The notes under the pieces: model-generated
The model's input: only the letters and a program-made list of their open reading frames with translations
What the model was told of the DNA's origin: nothing
The model's database searches: none
Program-made: the position numbers and the translations under genes
Shown: piece by piece, positions 1-7,712 of the stretch
Numbering within the stretch: the first letter of the stretch is position 1
Layout of the letters: each line of letters begins with the position of its first letter
Assembly: GCA_035716135.1 (NCBI GenBank)
Contig: DASTKD010000216.1
Location: 1 to 12,453, forward strand
Source: CF-113 sp035716135
Lineage (GTDB): Bacteria > Chloroflexota > Ktedonobacteria > Ktedonobacterales > Ktedonobacteraceae
Direction of reading: 5' to 3'
DNA length: 12,453 nt

Positions 1-62
1 ACAAAAGCGTATGCAAAGAGGGCAGGATGGACATGGAATAGCATAAACTTGAGCGCAACAAG

Positions 63-88
63 AAAAGGGCTACTTGCTATGCCCTTTT
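63..88. terminator. Candidate bidirectional hairpin terminator
   Basis: AAAAGGGC (63-70) and GCCCTTTT (81-88) form a perfect 8-bp stem around a 10-base loop. The A and T runs are part of the stem, so the structure could end transcription from either side. No gene is seen in positions 1-279, so it probably serves a gene left of the window or the minus-strand GH3 genes. Confidence 0.5.
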
Positions 89-217
89 GTCGCGTTTACC
101 AGAGGTGAAAACCGTCTAGCCTGCCCTAATGGGTGGAGATGGGTGGTGGGGGAAGAATAGAGTAGGAACGATGGTGTGTGAGATCAGGCATTGTTTTATG
201 CAGTCCTTTATTATAAA

Positions 218-239
218 TGGCAAGCGCATGTGCTTGCTA
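218..239 (-). terminator. Weak hairpin downstream of the GH3 pair
   Basis: GCAAGC (220-225) and GCTTGC (232-237) pair, extended by T218-A239 and a G-T wobble, about 40 bases past the stop of the minus-strand GH3 gene. In the minus direction it is followed by an A/T-rich stretch but no clean T run. It may be a weak terminator. Confidence 0.25.
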
Positions 240-279
240 CCTTAGCAATTATACATCATTTAGAGGTGTGATGCCAGAT

Positions 280-1644
280 TTATCGCTGCGAAAATGTTAC
301 CGGAATCAGATGATACTGCATCTTTAGCGCGATGATGCGCGTTACCGCCTGATTGATACGCGCCATTGTGAGCGAGCCATCTTGTAGAGCGGCTTTGATG
401 GCATCGATCATGCTCTGCATCTGGTAAGGCCCAATGGCACCGAGCAGCATATCATTACCCGCCTGCAACGCCATAACGCCAGCCTGTTCCAGATTCCATT
501 TTTGGGCGATACCCGTCATCCAGAGGGCGTCCGTAATCACCACACCATCGTATCCAAATTGGTTGCGCAGGATGCCATTAATAATGGTCGGCGATAGTTC
601 CGCAGGATAAACGGGGTCAATGGCTGGCATCAGCAGGTCGGTATCCATAATCATGCCGGGATTTTCTAGCGGGTTGGATGACTGGATGAAGTGCTTGAAC
701 GGCACCAGTTCGGTCGAATAAATCTGATCTTTCGTGCGTTTAATGACCGGCAGCGCAAAGTGCGCGTCCGTTTGGGCCGCGCCAAGACCAGGAAAATGTT
801 TGAGGCAGGCAATTTCTCCATCGCCCTGCACAGCTCGCAAATACGCGCCGCCATAGGTAATGACCGATTCCGGCGTATAGCCCCAGGTGCGTAAATATTG
901 ATCGGGACCGTCCACTAATTGCACATCCACATCCGGCGCGAGATCAGCGTTAATACCCAGTATTTGCAGGTCGTGCGCGATACGATTGCCTGCCTGCGTC
1001 GCCAGGTTCACATTGCCTGTATCATAAATCTCCAGCGCGCCCGGATGGTGTCCAAAGATATTCTGGATACGCTCAACAAAGCCGCCCTCCTCGTCAGCGG
1101 AGATAATCAGGGGGATCGAGGCGTGCTGCTTCATGGCCGCAATATCATGTTTTGTCTGATCGAGGGTCTGCATCTGGAAGGCATACATGATAACGCCACC
1201 TGCGTGCAGGTTATTGACCATGTATTCTAGTGAGGGCGAGTAGAACTGGTCATACGACTGCACCATAAACAACTGGCCCAGCTTCTCGTCCAGAGACAAA
1301 TGCGACACGTACATACCGGCAAGCTGCTTATATTGCATATAATCGGGGAGATGAGCCAGCGCATCAACTTGCAGTGCATTCATAGGCAATTGCGCCATCG
1401 CTTCATTGAGCGGCACGCTGGCAGGCGGGCGGTGCGGCACACTCAAAGCCAGTCGATTCAGGTCGCCATTCAGCATTACCATCAGCGCCACCAACGGCAC
1501 CAGCACCAACGTCCACCAACGGCTACCTCGCCCCCTACCCGTAGGGGCGGGGGTGGTGATGTGGATGGGTGGGGACCCTTGTGGTAGCCCGCGCCTCTCC
1601 TCGCCTTGAATTTTCTTTTCGTCTATCGCGCGCATAATGGACAT
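280..1644 (-). CDS. Membrane-anchored glycoside hydrolase family 3 protein (NagZ-class beta-N-acetylhexosaminidase-like)
   Basis: Predicted to cleave beta-linked N-acetylglucosamine-type glycosides, as NagZ does in peptidoglycan turnover. A basic cytoplasmic tail (residues 1-42) precedes one membrane segment (about 43-60), which puts the catalytic domain outside the cell. The GH3 barrel spans about 115-445. Visible NagZ-type motifs are DEEGG (184-188), KHFPGLG (282-288), the Asp-x-His pair D293/H295 (general acid/base dyad of NagZ enzymes) and the nucleophile D372 in TDAL. At 454 residues it is a single-domain GH3 without the C-terminal domains of beta-glucosidases. Its ATG overlaps the stop of the upstream paralogue (TAATG), suggesting coupled translation. 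AGGAG sits 2 bases from this ATG and 11 from a second in-frame ATG at 1635, so the start is uncertain by three codons. A dispersed repeat forms codons of the tail. The exact substrate is inferred. Confidence 0.87.
   Translation of the reverse strand: MSIMRAIDEKKIQGEERRGLPQGSPPIHITTPAPTGRGRGSRWWTLVLVPLVALMVMLNGDLNRLALSVPHRPPASVPLNEAMAQLPMNALQVDALAHLPDYMQYKQLAGMYVSHLSLDEKLGQLFMVQSYDQFYSPSLEYMVNNLHAGGVIMYAFQMQTLDQTKHDIAAMKQHASIPLIISADEEGGFVERIQNIFGHHPGALEIYDTGNVNLATQAGNRIAHDLQILGINADLAPDVDVQLVDGPDQYLRTWGYTPESVITYGGAYLRAVQGDGEIACLKHFPGLGAAQTDAHFALPVIKRTKDQIYSTELVPFKHFIQSSNPLENPGMIMDTDLLMPAIDPVYPAELSPTIINGILRNQFGYDGVVITDALWMTGIAQKWNLEQAGVMALQAGNDMLLGAIGPYQMQSMIDAIKAALQDGSLTMARINQAVTRIIALKMQYHLIPVTFSQR
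1541..1594. repeat. 54-bp dispersed repeat, copy A, inside the GH3 coding region
   Basis: This 54-base stretch aligns without gaps to 5435-5488 with 40 of 54 identical positions, including a 12-base block GGGCGGGGGTGG and a 7-base block ACCCTTG. It encodes about residues 18-35 of the minus-strand GH3 protein, in its cytoplasmic tail. The reading frame stays open through it. Confidence 0.55.
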
Positions 1645-3137
1645 TACTCCTGTGGCATGGTAGCCGGCATCAGGTGGTATTCCATCTTCAGCGCGATAAT
1701 GCGCGTCGCCGCCTGGTCGACACGCGCCTTCGAGAGCGTCCCGTTTTGCAACGCCGCTTTTAGCGTATTAATCATCGAGAGCATCTGATCGGGTCCCGTC
1801 GGTCCCAGCAACATATCGTTGCCCGCGTTCAACGCCATGACAGCGGCAGTATTCATGCTCCACTTCTGCGTAATGCCCTGCATATAGAGCGCGTCCGTCA
1901 GCACCACGCCGTCATAGCCGAATTCGTTGCGCAAAATATCGGTCATAAAGGTGTGCGACAGTTCAGCGGGATAGACTGGATCGATGGCCGGCATCAACAC
2001 GTCGGTTGGCATAATCATGCCGGGATTCTCCAGCGCATCGGGTGACTGGATAAAGGCTTTGAATGGAGCCAGGTCGATAGAGTAAATCTGGTCGCGCGTC
2101 TGGTTGACGACTGGCAGCGATGTATGCGCATCGGTGACGGCATCGCCCAGGCCGGGGAAATGCTTGATGCAGCCAACCACACCCGCGCCCTGCATCGCCT
2201 TGATGTACGCGCTGGCGTACTTAACCACAGAGTCGGGGGTGTTGCCAAAGGTGCGCGTCACCATATCATAGCCATTCACCAGGTTCACATCCACGTCTGG
2301 AGCCAGGTCTTCATTGATGCCCAGCGCCAGCAAATCATGCGCCGTCTTCGCCCCTTGTTGCGCCGCCACATCGGTGCTGCCGGAATTGGCAATATCCGTA
2401 GCCGACATGCGGTAGCCGTCGATATGCGACAGGCGATGCACATACGGGCCACCCTCTTCATCCGCCGAAATCAACAGGGGAATGCTGGCGCGGCTCTGCA
2501 TCTTCGCCAGATCATTCTTCGTCTGGTTAAAGTTTTGCATCTGAAATTCATACATAATCACGCCGCCCGCGTGCAACGTATTAATCATGGTATCCAGATC
2601 GGACTCATAGTAGGAAGTAACCCCCGGACAAACCCCACTGGCGCTCCCACAGCCATCCGCGTACTCCACCATAATCAACTGCCCCAACTCCTCATCCAGC
2701 GTCATATGCGATACATACAGGCTAGCCAGCGCCTTATCCTTCATATACCCCGACAGGTGCATAATCGCATCGACCTGCGTCGAGGAAAGCGGCGGCTTCA
2801 CAAATGGACCGCCCGGCGTCACACCTTGAATGTTATGCGTACCCGTTCCACTACTCGTTTGAAAGAAGCGCGGCGCAAAAAAACTCGCAACGCCCACCGC
2901 CCCCGTAAGTACCAGCAGCAACGCAATCACAGAAATACGCAAGCGCCGCTTGCGCCGGGGCATTCTTTGCGTAGGAATCAGAGGCAGTTGTTCCCTGTAC
3001 TGTTGCGAAGACGCTGTTGGCTCGTCCACCTGCTCCGCCCGTTGTCGCTGGTATATTTTGGCGGGCATGGGACGCGCCTGTGACGCATCCGGCAGGGGTA
3101 TAAACGGCTGTTGAGGCTGCTGATTGTGAATAGTCAT
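1644..3137 (-). CDS. Membrane-anchored glycoside hydrolase family 3 protein (NagZ-class), upstream paralogue
   Basis: A close paralogue of the next gene downstream, with the same predicted beta-N-acetylhexosaminidase role outside the membrane. A long Gln/Pro-rich cytoplasmic tail (1-60), a basic cluster (60-66) and one membrane segment (about 67-88) precede a linker and the GH3 domain (about 147-490). The catalytic set is complete: DEEGG (226-230), KHFPGLG (325-331), D336/H338 in the Asp-x-His motif, and nucleophile D415 in TDAL. Relative to its partner it carries a short insert near residues 159-180 with two cysteines (C163, C170) that could form a disulfide. AGGAG lies 6 bases before the ATG, so the start is well supported. 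A terminator at 3201-3230 separates it from the dehydrogenase gene, so it should have its own promoter in 3138-3200. An A/T-rich TACAAT-like hexamer is present there, without a convincing -35. Confidence 0.88.
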   Translation of the reverse strand: MTIHNQQPQQPFIPLPDASQARPMPAKIYQRQRAEQVDEPTASSQQYREQLPLIPTQRMPRRKRRLRISVIALLLVLTGAVGVASFFAPRFFQTSSGTGTHNIQGVTPGGPFVKPPLSSTQVDAIMHLSGYMKDKALASLYVSHMTLDEELGQLIMVEYADGCGSASGVCPGVTSYYESDLDTMINTLHAGGVIMYEFQMQNFNQTKNDLAKMQSRASIPLLISADEEGGPYVHRLSHIDGYRMSATDIANSGSTDVAAQQGAKTAHDLLALGINEDLAPDVDVNLVNGYDMVTRTFGNTPDSVVKYASAYIKAMQGAGVVGCIKHFPGLGDAVTDAHTSLPVVNQTRDQIYSIDLAPFKAFIQSPDALENPGMIMPTDVLMPAIDPVYPAELSHTFMTDILRNEFGYDGVVLTDALYMQGITQKWSMNTAAVMALNAGNDMLLGPTGPDQMLSMINTLKAALQNGTLSKARVDQAATRIIALKMEYHLMPATMPQE

Positions 3138-3200
3138 AACGCGCTCCTGAAAAACCGATCTTTATTGTAGTATAAGCAAATATGGCAAAAATAGATTATC

Positions 3201-3230
3201 AGGGCGATGCAACCCCTCTTGCATCGCCCT
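3201..3230 (-). terminator. Rho-independent-type terminator of the dehydrogenase gene
   Basis: AGGGCGATGCAA (3201-3212) and TTGCATCGCCCT (3219-3230) pair perfectly over 12 bp around a 6-base loop, directly after the minus-strand dehydrogenase stop. Downstream on the minus strand a TTTTT run follows after about nine bases, so it is strong in stem but not textbook in tail. Confidence 0.75.
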
Positions 3231-3243
3231 TCCCTTGTTACTC

Positions 3244-5223
3244 TTATAACGTCTCAGAGGCGTCTTTTGTTGCGTCCCCATGACCCTCTGTTTTGCGCCC
3301 GCTCGATTTGGAGCGCCTGCGTCCCGCGCCCGGCCTCGGCGGCTTTACCGCTTCCTTCTTCTCTGTCTCCGACTCGCCCTCCCCGGTTGTGTCGCTCTGT
3401 TCATCATCCGCGAAAACAAGCGGCTGCGGCTCAAACTCCTCCTGCTCTTTCACATCCTGCACCCACATGCGCGTCGTGACTTCGTCTTCAGGCACCTCTT
3501 GCTTCTCTGGTGGAGGCGCGCCCACCTCTTCATATGCATAGAACATCATGGTTTCATCCATCGGTTCTTGCGGCATCTCCTCCACCTGCATCGCATCCTC
3601 GCCCTCACCGGTCATGTACGGCATCGCTGGAGAAGCGTCTTCTTCGGCCCTCGCGCCTTCACCCGTCATATAGAATATCGCTGGAGGAGCATCCTCCGTT
3701 ACATATGGCGCTGGCTCAACCTCGTCGGTTGTCAATGGTGGCGCTGGAGCGTACTCCTCTTCAGGTTCTGGCACGCCAACCGGCTCGACTGGCTCAGGTG
3801 TTACTGTTGGGTAGGGCTGCACATACTGGAACCAACTGCGCTCTTCCAACTCATTCTCCGCCTCCGGTTGCGCCTGTGGTTGCTCATCCAGCGCAGGCAC
3901 CCCTGCCACCTGCTCCTCTGCCTGTTCCTGTTCCGGCCATGTTGCTGTCGTCACACGCGCCGGGCGTCGCTGCCGCGCCGCGGAACGCACATTTGGCACG
4001 ACGGACGCCGGAAGCAACGCATAATCAAAGACCACCTTGATAGCCCGCGTCTCGCCCTTCTTGCTCGCTGCGCGAATAGCCTCGCGGAAATTCGTCAGCG
4101 CGAAGCGGTGCGTCAGCAACTTTTCAGGGTACAACAGTCTCTGCTCTATCAACTCTGCCGCCACCGCGAAGGTCGAGCGGCGCTGGCGCGTGCCAATCGG
4201 CCAGTTCTCCATGCCATGCCCCATGCTGCCCAGCACGTTGACTTCTTGATACCACACCGGCGAAAGATCAAGATACTTCAAATTCAAATCCACCCCTACC
4301 AGCACAATCGCGCCACCTGCCCGCGTCCAGCGCAGCGCATCGGCCAGCGTATCCTGCGTGCCAATCGTATCATAGATAGCATCATAGCCGCCCAGCAGCA
4401 TCTTATTCCCCATCATGCCCGTATAGAGTCGCGCTCCTGTCGCCTGCACTACACTATCGTAGCTATCACGCGGATACAAAATGGAGGCCGCGCCCATGCG
4501 CGTCGCCTGCTCCACCTGGAAAGGATAGCGTGCCATCACACTCACCTTTGTCTGAGGCGCGAGCGCGCGAATGGCCTGCAATACCAGCAGTCCAATCGTA
4601 CCCGCTCCCATCACCAGTACATGCTCGTCCGGGCCGGGCAGATGGCGCAGTACGCTATGTACCGCCACCGCTGATGGCTCCAACAATACTGCCTGCTCAT
4701 CGCTCAGAGCCGGCGGCACGCGAAACACCTGCTGCTCATGCACCAGCATCTCCTCACTCCATCCTCCACCAATCGGCCCCGGCCCCGCGAACTGTGCTTG
4801 CTCGCACAAATTATAATTCCCCATCGCGCACGAACGACACATGGGCAGCGTTCCCGTCGTCGCGCAGCACTGCCCGTATTGCAGCGTCACGCGGTCGCCG
4901 ACCTGCACCAGCGTCACATCCTCCCCCACCTCGATCACCTCGCCCACTACCTCATGCCCTGGAAAGCTGCGCTTATGCCCCGGCAGCGCGGCGGGAGCCA
5001 CGCGAAAATCGCCATCCGCATAAACCAGATGCAGATCGCTGCCGCAAATACCCGCCAGCCGGTTGCGCACTCGTACCCAATCCCGCGCCGGCAACTGCTC
5101 GCGGGGTACGTTCTGCACCTGGAGGGGCGCGAATGAAGAAAAATAAGCGTCGCGCCATAGCCATCCCAGCGCTCGTGTCATCATCACCCGTCTCGGGCTA
5201 AGTTCTAAAGTAGAAGTCCACAT
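3244..5223 (-). CDS. Zinc-dependent medium-chain alcohol dehydrogenase with long disordered acidic C-terminal tail
   Basis: NAD(P)-dependent oxidation of an alcohol or polyol is predicted; the substrate cannot be read from the sequence. The GroES-like part has catalytic-zinc candidates C60 (GICGSD), H90/E91 (GHE) and E182 (LEP). C120, C129, C132 and C140 match the structural-zinc spacing. A Rossmann segment has the nucleotide-binding glycine motif at 206-211. The enzyme proper ends near residue 400, normal for the family. The remaining 250 or so residues are Glu/Pro-rich, of low complexity, contain a 14-residue unit repeated with an 18-residue period (510-523 and 528-541), and end in a basic stretch (about 629-645). 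CAGGA lies 7 bases before the ATG. A later start at M14/M15 is possible but lacks a good binding site. It is transcribed away from the DUF5666-like gene. The tail may mediate interaction or localisation; this is inference. Confidence 0.88.
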   Translation of the reverse strand: MWTSTLELSPRRVMMTRALGWLWRDAYFSSFAPLQVQNVPREQLPARDWVRVRNRLAGICGSDLHLVYADGDFRVAPAALPGHKRSFPGHEVVGEVIEVGEDVTLVQVGDRVTLQYGQCCATTGTLPMCRSCAMGNYNLCEQAQFAGPGPIGGGWSEEMLVHEQQVFRVPPALSDEQAVLLEPSAVAVHSVLRHLPGPDEHVLVMGAGTIGLLVLQAIRALAPQTKVSVMARYPFQVEQATRMGAASILYPRDSYDSVVQATGARLYTGMMGNKMLLGGYDAIYDTIGTQDTLADALRWTRAGGAIVLVGVDLNLKYLDLSPVWYQEVNVLGSMGHGMENWPIGTRQRRSTFAVAAELIEQRLLYPEKLLTHRFALTNFREAIRAASKKGETRAIKVVFDYALLPASVVPNVRSAARQRRPARVTTATWPEQEQAEEQVAGVPALDEQPQAQPEAENELEERSWFQYVQPYPTVTPEPVEPVGVPEPEEEYAPAPPLTTDEVEPAPYVTEDAPPAIFYMTGEGARAEEDASPAMPYMTGEGEDAMQVEEMPQEPMDETMMFYAYEEVGAPPPEKQEVPEDEVTTRMWVQDVKEQEEFEPQPLVFADDEQSDTTGEGESETEKKEAVKPPRPGAGRRRSKSSGRKTEGHGDATKDASETL

Positions 5224-5537
5224 GGTCTGATCCTGCCTTTCTGCATTGGTCTTACCATCTCATCTTCCACCATCCCTGCGGTTGCCCGCCCGCCTGTCTG
5301 CCGTCGAGTGTATCATGCCCATCAACATGGGTCAATTCAATGGTACTTTGACCAAAACCATACTCAATCTTAACCGTTTCTTGACCTCACCTGTTTATAA
5401 TAAACGTTTGTTATCACGAGCGTTCGTAGTCATAGTAAGGGCGGGGGTGGCGTAGATGCGGGGCAGAGACCCTTGCGGTCGCCCTCGCAGCCTATTAGAG
5501 TCAATACTCACCCAAATATCTCAGGAGAATTTCTCAA
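5224..5537. promoter_or_regulatory. Divergent intergenic region with TTGACC motifs
   Basis: About 314 bases separate the two divergent genes and should hold both promoters. GGTCAA (5330-5335) and TTGACC (5348-5353) form an inverted repeat with a 12-base spacer, and a third TTGACC occurs at 5381-5386. TATAAT stands at 5396-5401, but only 9 bases from that last TTGACC, so these two are not a normal -35/-10 pair. AGGAGA at 5523-5528 is the ribosome binding site for the gene at 5538. The dispersed repeat at 5435-5488 fills much of the right half. No coding signal was seen. Confidence 0.35.
5435..5488. repeat. 54-bp dispersed repeat, copy B, intergenic
   Basis: Matches 1541-1594 in the same orientation, 40 of 54 positions, without gaps. 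The minus strand reads GGGCGACCGCAAGGGTC, a partly decayed hairpin (GACC GCAAG GGTC), consistent with a mobile or selfish short repeat. It lies in the leader of the gene at 5538. Confidence 0.55.
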
Positions 5538-6002
5538 ATGTTCATCAGTAAACGCATACTTATTATTATCAGCATCGTTGGCATCATCATTTTAGGCGCG
5601 CTCGGCTTCACCACCTTCCAACTTCTCAACCAGCCCAGTGCCAGTGCTACAGGTATCAGCTCGACAGTCACGCCAACACCCCTCGCTACCACGCCCGGTT
5701 CCACCGTCAATCGCGCCTGTGCCACCGGCATCATCTCATCCATTAATGCCCAGAACCAGACCTTCGTCGTCACAGAAGCTAAAGGGAGCAAAACCCTCAC
5801 CGTTACCGCCGACTCTCAGACCACTTTCCACAAACGCGGTGAAACCGGCGTCACCTTCGGTTCACTCGCCACCGGTCAGCATGTCCGCGTCACTTCCCAG
5901 ACCGCCTGCGATGCCACCACTACCACATTCACCGCGAAGGGCATCACTATTGTTGTACCCACGACACCTACCGCAACCCCCACAGGCTCGCCAACTCCAT
6001 AA
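5538..6002 (+). CDS. Membrane-anchored DUF5666-like secreted protein
   Basis: No biochemical role is known for this type of protein. A hydrophobic segment (about 7-28) after a short basic start is an uncleaved anchor or signal, placing the rest outside the membrane. A Thr/Pro/Ser-rich linker (about 34-57) leads to a small beta-rich domain (about 58-138). Its pattern of ATGIISSIN, FVVTEAKG, TLTVTADSQTTF, GSLATGQHVRV and FTAKGI resembles DUF5666 repeats. A second Thr/Pro-rich segment ends the protein, typical of cell-wall-spanning stretches. The only two cysteines, C61 and C124, bracket the domain and could form a disulfide. AGGAGA lies 9 bases before the ATG. The gene is alone on its strand and is followed by a palindromic repeat. 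The DUF5666 assignment is by remembered motif pattern only. Confidence 0.75.
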   Translation: MFISKRILIIISIVGIIILGALGFTTFQLLNQPSASATGISSTVTPTPLATTPGSTVNRACATGIISSINAQNQTFVVTEAKGSKTLTVTADSQTTFHKRGETGVTFGSLATGQHVRVTSQTACDATTTTFTAKGITIVVPTTPTATPTGSPTP

Positions 6003-6025
6003 ATTTTTTAGGAACGGCCAGCCCA

Positions 6026-6065
6026 TCCTTCGCTGCGTCCCTGTCATCCTGAGCGCAGCGAAGGA
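6026..6065. repeat. Palindromic interspersed repeat (12-bp stem)
   Basis: TCCTTCGCTGCG (6026-6037) and CGCAGCGAAGGA (6054-6065) are perfect inverted copies around a 16-base loop. The right half, with the flanking TGTCATCCTGAG, belongs to a motif of the form CATCCTGAGCG(A/C)AGCGAAGGA seen repeatedly in many bacterial genomes. There is no T run after the stem, so it is better read as a REP/MITE-like repeat than a true terminator, although it may attenuate readthrough from the upstream gene. Confidence 0.6.
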
Positions 6066-6128
6066 CCTCTCTCTATCCGCGCGCAAAAAAATAGCGCACC
6101 TGATTTAGGCTACCTTCTGGTACAACTA

Positions 6129-6146
6129 TGATATACTGCCTGTATA
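6129..6146 (+). promoter_or_regulatory. Extended -10 promoter candidate with overlapping palindrome
   Basis: TGATATACT (6129-6137) fits the TGnTATAAT-type extended -10 and lies about 46 bases before the ATPase start. No good -35 is visible. TATAC (6132-6136) and GTATA (6142-6146) form a 5-5-5 inverted repeat over the -10, which could be an operator. Inferred from sequence only. Confidence 0.35.
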
Positions 6147-6182
6147 CGGCAGCAGAGGCAAGGAAAGGGGCAGCGCCAGCGT

Positions 6183-7700
6183 ATGATTACGCAGATCGAG
6201 ATAGACGGCTTCAAAACGTTCAAAGACTTCAAAGTAGAACTCGCCCCTTTTCAGGTCATCGTTGGCCCAAACGGATCGGGAAAAAGCAACCTGTTCGACG
6301 CGCTACATTTGTTGTCACGGTTGGCAGACAATGATCTAACTTTGGCATTCCAGGAATTACGCGGTGAAGTTGGCGAGCTATTCACTACATTACCTGATGG
6401 GGAATCAACAAATCAAATGCGACTGGCTATTGAAATGCTGGTCAATCGAAAAATACGCGGAGTTGGAGAAGCCAGACAGGGAGAAGGAACCGAATCCATA
6501 GAGAAAATACTGTCTAGCCGAGATATTTCACTTCAGTACACACGCTTACGATATGAGCTAGAAATAACCCTCGGTACAGATACATATGGTCTGGAGCGAC
6601 TTTATCTTACCCATGAGTCTCTTAAATCTATTCCAAAAGAAGAAGACAGATGGTGTCAACGACATAAGCTCTCATCCCAAAACAACTGGTTGCCAGAGCC
6701 AGAGAAAAATCAAAAAGTCTTCATTGATACTAAACTTACACCGGTTGCGATCGTTGAAACAATAACCGATAAGCAGACCCGTGTAGTAGATCAACCTATG
6801 ATTTTTCTCTATCCTGATAATGACCAGCAAGAAAAAACTAGACGCTTTTATGCAAACGAAGTTCAGCAAACAGTAATAAGTAGAGTAACCGATATTGAGC
6901 ATCCTCATATTCTGGCTGTCCAGGATGAACTTCGTTTATTGAGATTCTTTCACCTCAACACAGAATCACTTCGCCAGCCCGGCCCAACGATTGGATCTCA
7001 TTTTCTCTCATCTGAGGGCAAGAATTTACCAAGAATGTTGGCTCGTATGCAAGCTGAAGATAAATTTAGTTTAACCAGTGTCTCACTAGATATGGCAAAT
7101 TTAGTACCTGGCATCCTCAATATCAGAGTAGAGCAAGATAAACTGAGCGATAAGTATATCGTCTTTGCAGAAGCATCAGACGGACGCTTGTTTTCATCAC
7201 GGGTGCTTTCGGATGGTACATTGCGCCTGCTTGCATTAGCAACCATTAAAAACGATCCGCAATTTCAAGGTACTCTTTGCCTTGAAGAACCAGAGAATGG
7301 CGTTCATCCTCAGTGTCTAAAAAATTTGGCACGGTTGCTACGAAGAATGACAACAAATTTCAATGATCCAGATGAGGTGGACGAGCCATTGAGACAAGTA
7401 TTGATTACGACTCATTCTCCTGCTTTTATCAGTTTACCCGAAGTAATAGACTCACTCCTTTTCGCATATACAATGACAAGGGTAGAACCACTCGGAAGCG
7501 GTGATCCAACTTTAGAAGTCACTTACATGACGCCCGTTGTCACGCCTGGGACACAAGCACAGTTTAGTATAGACCTCCATAAAGATGAGACTATGGAAGT
7601 TTATACGCTTGATGAAGTCTTACGCTATATAGACAGCGAAGATCTCGATGAAGCTCGCAAGCAATTTAAGAAGGCTCGTACCACTCTAAATGAAGCGTAG
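6183..7700 (+). CDS. SMC/ABC-type AAA family ATPase (AAA_15/AAA_21-like), probable accessory or defence gene
   Basis: An ATP-hydrolysing protein of the RecF/SMC/OLD-like class. The N-terminus ITQIEIDGFKTF and Walker A GPNGSGKS (28-35) are typical of this class. After a long variable middle come the ABC-type signature LSDGTLR (342-348), Walker B LCLEEPENG (365-373, E368/E369) and the switch-histidine motif TTHSP (409-413). At 505 residues it has the usual length, with no sign of truncation and no fused nuclease domain. A DUF4276/TOPRIM-like gene follows after 12 bases, so the two are probably one transcript. ATPase plus TOPRIM partner is a design known from several anti-phage systems; a defence role here is inference. 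The ATG is poorly served: AAGGAAAGGGG lies about 12 bases upstream. No upstream in-frame ATG or GTG exists before a stop at 6129. Lower GC than its neighbours (24/60 at 6901-6960) suggests transfer. Confidence 0.87.
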   Translation: MITQIEIDGFKTFKDFKVELAPFQVIVGPNGSGKSNLFDALHLLSRLADNDLTLAFQELRGEVGELFTTLPDGESTNQMRLAIEMLVNRKIRGVGEARQGEGTESIEKILSSRDISLQYTRLRYELEITLGTDTYGLERLYLTHESLKSIPKEEDRWCQRHKLSSQNNWLPEPEKNQKVFIDTKLTPVAIVETITDKQTRVVDQPMIFLYPDNDQQEKTRRFYANEVQQTVISRVTDIEHPHILAVQDELRLLRFFHLNTESLRQPGPTIGSHFLSSEGKNLPRMLARMQAEDKFSLTSVSLDMANLVPGILNIRVEQDKLSDKYIVFAEASDGRLFSSRVLSDGTLRLLALATIKNDPQFQGTLCLEEPENGVHPQCLKNLARLLRRMTTNFNDPDEVDEPLRQVLITTHSPAFISLPEVIDSLLFAYTMTRVEPLGSGDPTLEVTYMTPVVTPGTQAQFSIDLHKDETMEVYTLDEVLRYIDSEDLDEARKQFKKARTTLNEA

Positions 7701-7712
7701 GTAGTAAAGTAG

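Noticed and set aside
121..160. G-rich stretch resembling a third copy of the 54-bp repeat
   Set aside because: It shares only runs of G and GGTGG; it lacks the ACCCTTG block and does not align without gaps.
2124..3083. Plus-strand open frame of 319 codons opposite the upstream GH3 gene
   Set aside because: It has Arg/His-rich composition with no motifs, entirely within a well-supported minus-strand gene.
3280..4674. Long plus-strand open frame opposite the dehydrogenase
   Set aside because: It translates to Arg/His/Leu-rich low-information sequence and lies antisense to a clear zinc dehydrogenase; a GC-rich shadow frame.
5381..5401. TTGACC and TATAAT as a sigma-70 promoter
   Set aside because: The spacer is only 9 bases, far from the usual 16-18, so the two hexamers cannot work together.
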